Of a stretch of DNA of 64,000 nucleotides, positions 57,644-64,000 are shown piece by piece. Origin of the DNA: Coriaria nepalensis (lineage: Eukaryota > Streptophyta > Magnoliopsida > Cucurbitales > Coriariaceae); NCBI GenBank assembly GCA_027186245.1, contig CP114498.1:9727001-9791000 (forward strand). Reading direction: 5' to 3'. Positions within the stretch are counted from its first letter, which is position 1. Every line of letters begins with the position of its first letter. The position numbers were made by a program, and so were the translations under genes. The notes below the pieces were generated by a model that worked only from the letters and a program-made list of their open reading frames with translations, was not told the origin of the DNA and did not search any database.

Positions 57644-60177
57644 TTAGACTATGATTTGAGCAGAAGCTTAAATATCGAAAGATCCCCCCACACCCACCCC
57701 CACCCCCACCAATCTCTTCAAATCACAATCTTCCCTTTTTGATCATTCCAAAACTGAAATGTGCTAAACAAGCCTGAGAGTTGATCGACAAATAGCAAGG
57801 AAATGGGTGAGTCGGATCTGAAAGAGGGAAAGTAGATCTGGTTATAGTTTTGTTCCAATTCAATTGTGTGAAAAAGGAAAATGGGAAAATAGGAAATGGT
57901 TTAGGAGTGTAGCAGAAACGACATCACATTTGCTGACTATAACAACTAAACTCACCCATCAAAAATGTAAAGAGTTACAAGCTTTAATGTTGCTACAAAT
58001 CAAAGCCGTAGTAATAGAATTGAGTTAATCATCTTTATATTATATGAGTATCGGATTATCATCACATTAACATTAAGGATCCCGATTTGATCCACCCCAG
58101 CCCAGTCCAGCCCTTTTATCAGACAGATAGAGTTTACATATCAGAGTCAGACAGCACTCCATAATGGGCCCATTTTTCCCATCAAAACAGATTACCAACA
58201 GGGAAACAAGTCTTCCGGCCCAATCTTGTTGGTCAAAAAGTTATTTTTTGGGCTTAACTTATCATACAAAGTTCGCATAACATAATCATAATGCATTCTC
58301 CTACGTAAGGAAGGTTACTGACAAGGTGTGAAGTTTGTTGTGGTAATTAATAACACGTTTAGTGAAGGAAAAGACATGTCTAATCAATCAAGTATATATT
58401 AATAAATTAATTAATATTTTAGTGGCAGCAGGCTGCAGTGCAGCTGGTTCCTTCTCATGACTTGTCGCTCATCCAAACAAGAAAATGACTTGTCCGATCG
58501 AACTGACAAAAGCTCTGAATATATATATATATATATATATAATATGTGTAAACTAAGAACTATGTATCATGCATGAAGAAGAGGAGAAAGAGAAGAGTAA
58601 TTTAGTTTGGCCTTGTATAGACATCATGCATGGGATGCATGGATGCATGGATGCATGGATGCATGAATATGAATACATTATAATTTATTTTGTATTAACA
58701 AAAAAACAAAAAGACCAAAAAGCTAAAAGAATATGGTGTTTGGTATAGTATTAAAGAAAGAAAAAGAAACCTTAGAAACTGTTGAGGCCAGCTTTCGGGC
58801 TGATTAGGCTGTCTGGAGGTTGTCTTTAAAGGCAAAGGCCCCTATAAAATGACGACCTTTTTATACCATATATGTCCTGTCGATTCTCTCTCATATTTTT
58901 GTTTGAGATTATGATCGATCTGTATGTAACTAGTTAGTAGTTAGTAGTTAGTAGTTAGTTTAGCTAGCTAGCTACCTAATACTCAACACTATAACTGAAT
59001 GTTCTAAGACATTAACCTAATTAATGAGTTACACCAGAACTCCCTTTCAGTTTCAGACCTAAGCACCATGGGAAAAGAAGAGGAATCTTATCGACCAGTT
59101 TAGTTTATGTACACTACTATACACTATTCAGCAAGCAAAAACAAACAAACAAAAAAAAAAGCAAAAACAAAATAAAGCAAATAGTCTTTTAGAAAGGCTG
59201 TTACTTTTCCTTGAATTTTTCCGAGGATTATTACTTAAATATATTTTATTATTAGTAAATTAAGGTAAATGGTGGGTCCGACTGATTAAAATCAAATAAA
59301 TTTAAGTAAATGGAGAGTATTGTCATACACCTGCCTCCTTTGGTTTATAATATATGCAGGCAGGTAAGAGAGGTTAGAGCTCTTCTCATGCAGGTAAAGG
59401 ATGGAGAATTATTTGCTTTATAAAACTTGTAAACAATTTTGTCTCAAGAGTCGATACACATGAGACCAAACGAATGTGGTTTGCTTTTAATGAAGTTCAA
59501 TTTCATTTGTGTTTTCCCGACAAGAGAAGAAACAAATCAGAAGACTAATAATCTTCATGATGCATGTTATCAATTTCGCAATTCATGTTTATGCTAATGA
59601 ATTATTTACTTTTAATTAAAGTTAAAGCTACCTTAAAATACTAATTAAAATATATTATAGGCTCCTCGATCTAAAGATTCTATATAAACAATGCCAATGC
59701 CATAAAACTCACACATTTCTATAAAATTCCCTTACATATATGTATATGTAATATGTAATGTGTATATACATGCATGTATGCCACTATTTACTCTTGCAAG
59801 GTTTAAAATGTTTGGTACTGGGCCCGACAATTAGAAATTATTATGTTTCGACAACCTTGGGTAGAGCCATTAAATAGAACAGATCAGATTCAGAGGTTCC
59901 AATCCCCCATATTGTTCACTCAAGTCTGATTTTTTCTCTTCCTCTCTCTCTCTCTCTCTCTCTGTGCATGAAAATGCGTGCAGTGTTGTAGATTCCAGGT
60001 GCAAAAGACGTCGTCCCTGTCTTCCTCCTCCTCTCCCCAATACATTTAATCAGAGCTGGCTGAGACAGATCGATCCCCACTGCTAGTTTTGTAGTTTCTG
60101 CTCCACACCCATCAGATCCATCCACTAAATAAAGCCGTCCACCGATAATATCCATCTCTCGGATCTTCACCGTCGAC
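57644..60177. other. Divergent intergenic region, phosphatase-like and SDR genes
   Basis: Starts with the phosphatase-like gene's leader, including a CACCC run at about 57689-57710. It contains an AT run at 58519-58540, a GGATGCAT array at about 58632-58667, gttagta repeats near 58930-58962 and a CT run at about 59940-59962 in the probable SDR leader. No gene or convincing RNA gene was recognised. Confidence 0.55.
58632..58667. repeat. GGATGCAT octamer tandem repeat
   Basis: About four copies of the unit ggatgcat are read directly. Each copy contains TGCAT(G), so the array is also a cluster of RY-like half sites. Confidence 0.85.
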
Positions 60178-62086
60178 ATGCTTCGATCGTTAGCAAGGTC
60201 TGTGTCGATCGATCCAGCGATTAGCTGCATAATCTTACAGTCTGCTAGTGATATATATATATATATATATATATACTACGTACTTATATTATTCGCCTCT
60301 TGGTTTTTACTATGGAGAGTTTTAACTTTTATACGTCGTTTTCTTTACCTATATGTAATATATGCCAGAAGACAGTTCAAGCTTAACTGCAGCTATAGTA
60401 GTGATCATCTGCTTATAGGCATGAGCATGATCAGGCCTTTTTCGTCAACTAGCAGCAGTATGGGAAGAAGGTACGTACGTAATTCCATCTACACCTAGCT
60501 AGCTTTGATCACCTACCTATTATCTAATCTACCTAGTTCTTTTTTTGGCTATATCTAGTTAGCTAGCTGGTTCGAAATAACTCATGTATATAAGTTGTTG
60601 ATTTTAAAATACATAACTTATATATTAGTAATTTCTCGGAGCTGTCATCCAATTCTTGCATGGCTTCTGGCTTCAAATTACTTCATGTAAATGTCGGTTC
60701 CAGTTAAGTTTTTATAAATTATCTCATGCCAGACGATATCTATCAAGCAGCCAGGCTGTGTGATATATATGTTTTCAGAAAAGCAACAGTAGAGAGAAGA
60801 AATTATTGTCAATAATTGATGTAATTATTTGACCACTGCCTACAACTTGTCAAGAAATCTCTAGTTGTTCGATCACATTCACATGATTTCTGAAACTACA
60901 GGATATGTATAGTATTAATACTTTATTCTTTTCTTATTCGTAGTTATTACCGTTATGTCAACTTGATCATTTAAAACATGACTTAGTATATGATAAAATT
61001 AACTATTAATGAATCAGAGGTCAATTCAATTGGCAAGCACATGCCATGTGTATTTTCAAGTAAAGAAAATACATATGCAAGCAATGGGTCTGGCCAGCTG
61101 CATGCTTTTGATCTGCATGTTTCATGCCAAAAATCCAGCTGCCATACCCCTGCTCCATGTTTCATGGAACCTCAGAATCTTCCATATTTCTCGGATAAAC
61201 TGATTCAATCATATGATCATCCCAGGACCATCTGGGTCTGTTCGATTGATTCATTTCGCAATAATTTATATGGTCCACTGAACACAGGCTTGAAGGCAAA
61301 GTGGCCTTGATAACAGGGGCAGCAGCGGGGCTAGGTAGGGCCACGGCCCAAGAATTCATTCAACATGGGGCCCATGTAATCATTGCTGACATCGACATTG
61401 AGAAGGGCCCACAGGCCGCTAAGGATCTGGGCCCCGCGGCTCGTTTTGTCCGGTGCGATGTTACGGTTGAGTCCCAAGTGGCGGAAGCCGTAGACTTTGC
61501 CATGGCCCACCACGGGAAACTGGATATAATGTACAACAACGCCGGAATATCAGGGCCGGCCACCCCCCCGAGCATAGCGGAGCTTGAGCTGGGGGAGTTT
61601 GACCGGGTGATGCGGGTCAACGTGCGGGGAGTGGTTGCAGGCATAAAGCATGCGGCCCGAGTGATGGTACCATTGGGCTCGGGTTCTATTCTATGCACGT
61701 CCAGCATTTGCGGGCTGATCGGCGGAGCGGGGCCGCATCCATACTCCATATCGAAGTTCACGATACCAGGGATAGTAAAGTCAGTGGCGAGCGAGTTGTG
61801 CAAGAGTGGGGTTCGGATCAATTGTATATCACCTGCTCCAATTCCAACGCCAATGACAGTGCGGGAAATAACCCAATTGTACTCGGGCCTGACAGAAGAG
61901 CAAGTGGTTCAGATTATAAATGGGCTTGGCGGGGAGCTGAAAGGAGCCCAGTGTGAGGACGTAGATGTGGCCCGAGCGGCTCTGTACTTGGCATCGGATG
62001 AGGCCAAGTATGTGACGGGTCATAATTTGGTGGTGGATGGGGGCTTGACCTGCATTAAGACTCTAAATGTGCCTTCGCCGGAGTAA
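60178..62086 (+). CDS. Short-chain dehydrogenase/reductase (classical SDR, SDR110C-like)
   Basis: NAD(P)-dependent oxidoreductase of the plant group containing secoisolariciresinol dehydrogenase, zerumbone synthase and SDR2/SDR3; the substrate cannot be told. Three exons: 60178-60197, 60369-60470 and 61288-62086, phases 2 and 2 matching, total 306 residues. The core begins RLEGKVALITGAAAGLG with the cofactor motif TGxxxGxG at about residue 50, NNAG at 124-127, the catalytic Ser in CTSSICG (about 180) and YxxxK as YSISK (Y193, K197). It ends with GHNLVVDGGL and a short tail. The first 40 residues (MLRSLARS-like, then PFSSTSSSMGRR) are basic and Ser-rich, resembling a mitochondrial or plastid presequence as in some relatives. 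The first exon is only 20 nt of coding, so the N-terminus is the least certain part. Confidence 0.88.
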
Positions 62087-64000
62087 TTTGATGCTAAAGA
62101 AACACGCTAATTAAATCTTTCTGTTTGTGTATGATATGTTTTGTTTTAATTATCGATCTTAATAGATATTACCTTTCTTTCATGATTACATGATCATACA
62201 ATATATACTGCAGCGCACTGTCTACCTAGCCACCTCTCTTACAATACAATATATGAATATAAATTATCATATGTACTTATGTAGTTAAGGAGTGAGCTGG
62301 TGGACAGGTGATATGGGTCACGGGGATTAAGATCCAGAATTGAATTATATACAGAGGAGCCGGTCTGATCATATTGTATGTCGGAGCCGGTCTGATCTTC
62401 ATCGGTATAATTCCCTTGTATATAGATGCCGATGGTAATTAGCAAATAGCAATATTTCTAAAGACGTGCATGCACAGAAAGTAATTCCTTCCTTCTAATC
62501 AATTCTCAATCAAAACAGATGCCAAGTGCATGCTCATGTAGCTAACTAGTGATCTGCAGGCCGAATTAGCAAATAGATCATTAGAATTGTTAATGAATGC
62601 GATGACATTATATTGCACGACACAGATACTCTAGCGGACGATTGATTAGTAGGCAGGATCGATGGATTTGATCCGTTTTTCTAAATTTGAGATTCTCCAA
62701 GCAGGATGATGAAGGACTATTGCTTTGGAAAATAGGAGCATCGATCGACAGTGTAGGTCCCAGGGTGAAGATCAATTAGGAGTTGATATTGTGCAATAAT
62801 ATAATATATATTAGTTATTAGTTAAGTATGCATGCATGCATGCATAATTATTGGTTGATTACTTGATGATAGCTACGACAATCAATCAATCACACCTCTA
62901 TAGACATATATATATATATATATATTTATATAGTAGGAGAAGGCAATTAGGCGAGGCATGTGCCACGTGTGTTATCGAGGACTAGTTTCTCGTGATTGCC
63001 AGAAGGAGAGGTTAAAATCTAACACGACACTGCACCGTCAAACCTTACCTGGGGCTGGGGATGCCGGTGAACTCAAGCTTTGTGTCTTGTTCGCAACATA
63101 TATTCAAAATGGCTTGAATAGTTAATAGAGGAGGAAAGCAAGATAAAGGAGGTTGGTTATAAGACTAGTCATCCGTCAAATATTAATGTGTATATATTAA
63201 GTTAACATGATATGAGTTACATAGGGAGCAAGCAAGCTGTAGAGTCAGTTTGACAATAATACATGATCATAATTAGATTGGGCAGTAGGTGGCATGAACA
63301 GAAAGGAATCACGGGAAACTCGGCTCCCCCTTGCAAAATTTATTCCCGACTGATTTCCTTTCTTACATATAATTGTTCTTTTTATTTAAGGTTTACAATT
63401 ATTTCGATACAAAACACAACATAAAAGAAAAAAAAAAAAAAAGTACGGCTACGGCCACAACCACAACCACATAACTACTAGGCTAGCCAGTTGTAGTTTC
63501 CATCTCCAGGGAATTAAAAGGGATCCACTCCGGTTGATCTTATGATAAACTTATCACTTCCAACTCCTATTCAATTCTAGCCCCACTCACTGCCTTTTAT
63601 TGCCTTTCTTCATATTTACAGATAGTTTGGAAGAGATGGATAAAAAATATCATGTAATAATGTGGAAATTCGTCTGGGCTAAAGAAAATTATAATTGATA
63701 GTATATTCCAAGATCAACGCTCCTACACATACAAAACAAGAAGTGATTGGAGTTATGGTCAACCAACTCCCTTTCGACGCTCAAGTCAGTTAGGGAAACT
63801 TAGGGATATTTTGTAAAGAGAGTATTAACCTATTATTAAAGCATTCTTTAATTTGTATACTTCTGATATAGGTGTAAGACCATATACACCTTTACACATG
63901 TCATTTCCTCGTTGCTTAGGGTTCTGATTGTTCTCTACTCCACGATAGTGTTAAAGCTCACCTTTCTCTGCCATGACAAAGATATGCTCTCCACTAAGGT
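62087..64000. other. Terminal intergenic DNA
   Basis: The SDR 3' untranslated region is followed by AT-rich sequence. A 15-bp direct repeat ggagccggtctgatc occurs at 62356 and 62383. An AT run lies at 62908-62925 and a G-box-like ccacgtgt at 62963-62970. No gene is recognised up to the window end. Confidence 0.5.

Noticed and set aside
57660..57712. CACCC repeat as a possible regulatory element or CRISPR-like array
   Set aside because: A simple C-rich repeat in a 5' leader; no spacer-repeat structure anywhere in the window, and CRISPR arrays are not expected in plant nuclear DNA.
1..64000. tRNA, rRNA and miRNA genes
   Set aside because: I looked for B-box-like GTTCGAATC contexts and common conserved miRNA sequences in spacers and saw none that were convincing; a covariance-model search would be needed to exclude them.

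Overview
This window is nuclear DNA from a flowering plant, most likely a woody or other core eudicot. The evidence is AT-rich intergenic DNA with many microsatellites, genes with short GT-AG introns, and plant-only families: FUS3, TIR1/AFB auxin receptor, CC-type glutaredoxin, RLCK-VII kinase and DYW-type PPR. I cannot name the species. All exon joins below were read by hand from splice sites and reading phase, without transcript data.

Layout, left to right. 1-1765 (-): 5' half of a CDG1/PBL-type receptor-like cytoplasmic kinase, cut by the window edge. 1.8-5.6 kb: intergenic with microsatellites and a MITE-like inverted-repeat element. 5.8-6.2 kb (+): ROXY-type glutaredoxin. 6.7-8.6 kb (+): SKL1, a shikimate-kinase-like protein. 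10.6-13.1 kb (+): an ATOS/FAM214-like gene with an in-frame TGA near its N-terminus. 14.6-15.2 kb (+): single C2H2 finger protein with an EAR motif. 16.2-20.2 kb (-): phytyl-ester-synthase-like gene, followed at 20.5-22.4 kb by a decayed tandem copy. 22.9-24.9 kb (-): BRO1/BROX-like gene. 26.3-28.2 kb (+): TRAP-beta with a 6-nt microexon. 29.0-30.2 kb (-): GEM-like GRAM protein. 30.6-31.5 kb (+): CYSTM peptide. 31.9-34.1 kb (-): AFB2-type auxin receptor with a miR393 site.

34.1-40.2 kb is gene-poor and holds a dead FAR1/MULE-transposase-derived sequence. 40.2-41.8 kb (+): FUS3. 42.3-45.5 kb (+): V-ATPase subunit C. 46.3-48.6 kb (-): mitochondrial phosphate carrier. 48.8-49.1 kb: a coiled-coil exon fragment. 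49.3-53.7 kb (-): a degenerate Ty1/copia retrotransposon that abuts and truncates a DYW-type PPR pseudogene (53.7-55.5 kb). 56.0-57.6 kb (-): histidine-phosphatase-like gene. 60.2-62.1 kb (+): short-chain dehydrogenase. The last 1.9 kb holds no gene that I can see.

These are independent housekeeping and developmental genes, not an operon or gene cluster. From memory, the order CDG1-like, SKL1, ATOS-like, PES, AFB2, FUS3, PPR, phosphoglycerate-mutase-like, SDR mirrors Arabidopsis At3g26940 down to At3g26770, so this looks like an ancient collinear block. I found no convincing new multi-gene system. The most testable oddities are the in-frame TGA in the ATOS-like gene, the PPR pseudogene (possible MEF14 orthologue) broken beside a copia element, the 45-bp duplication across a FUS3 splice donor, the TRAP-beta microexon, and the ISHGE motif replacing RHGE in the phosphatase-like protein.
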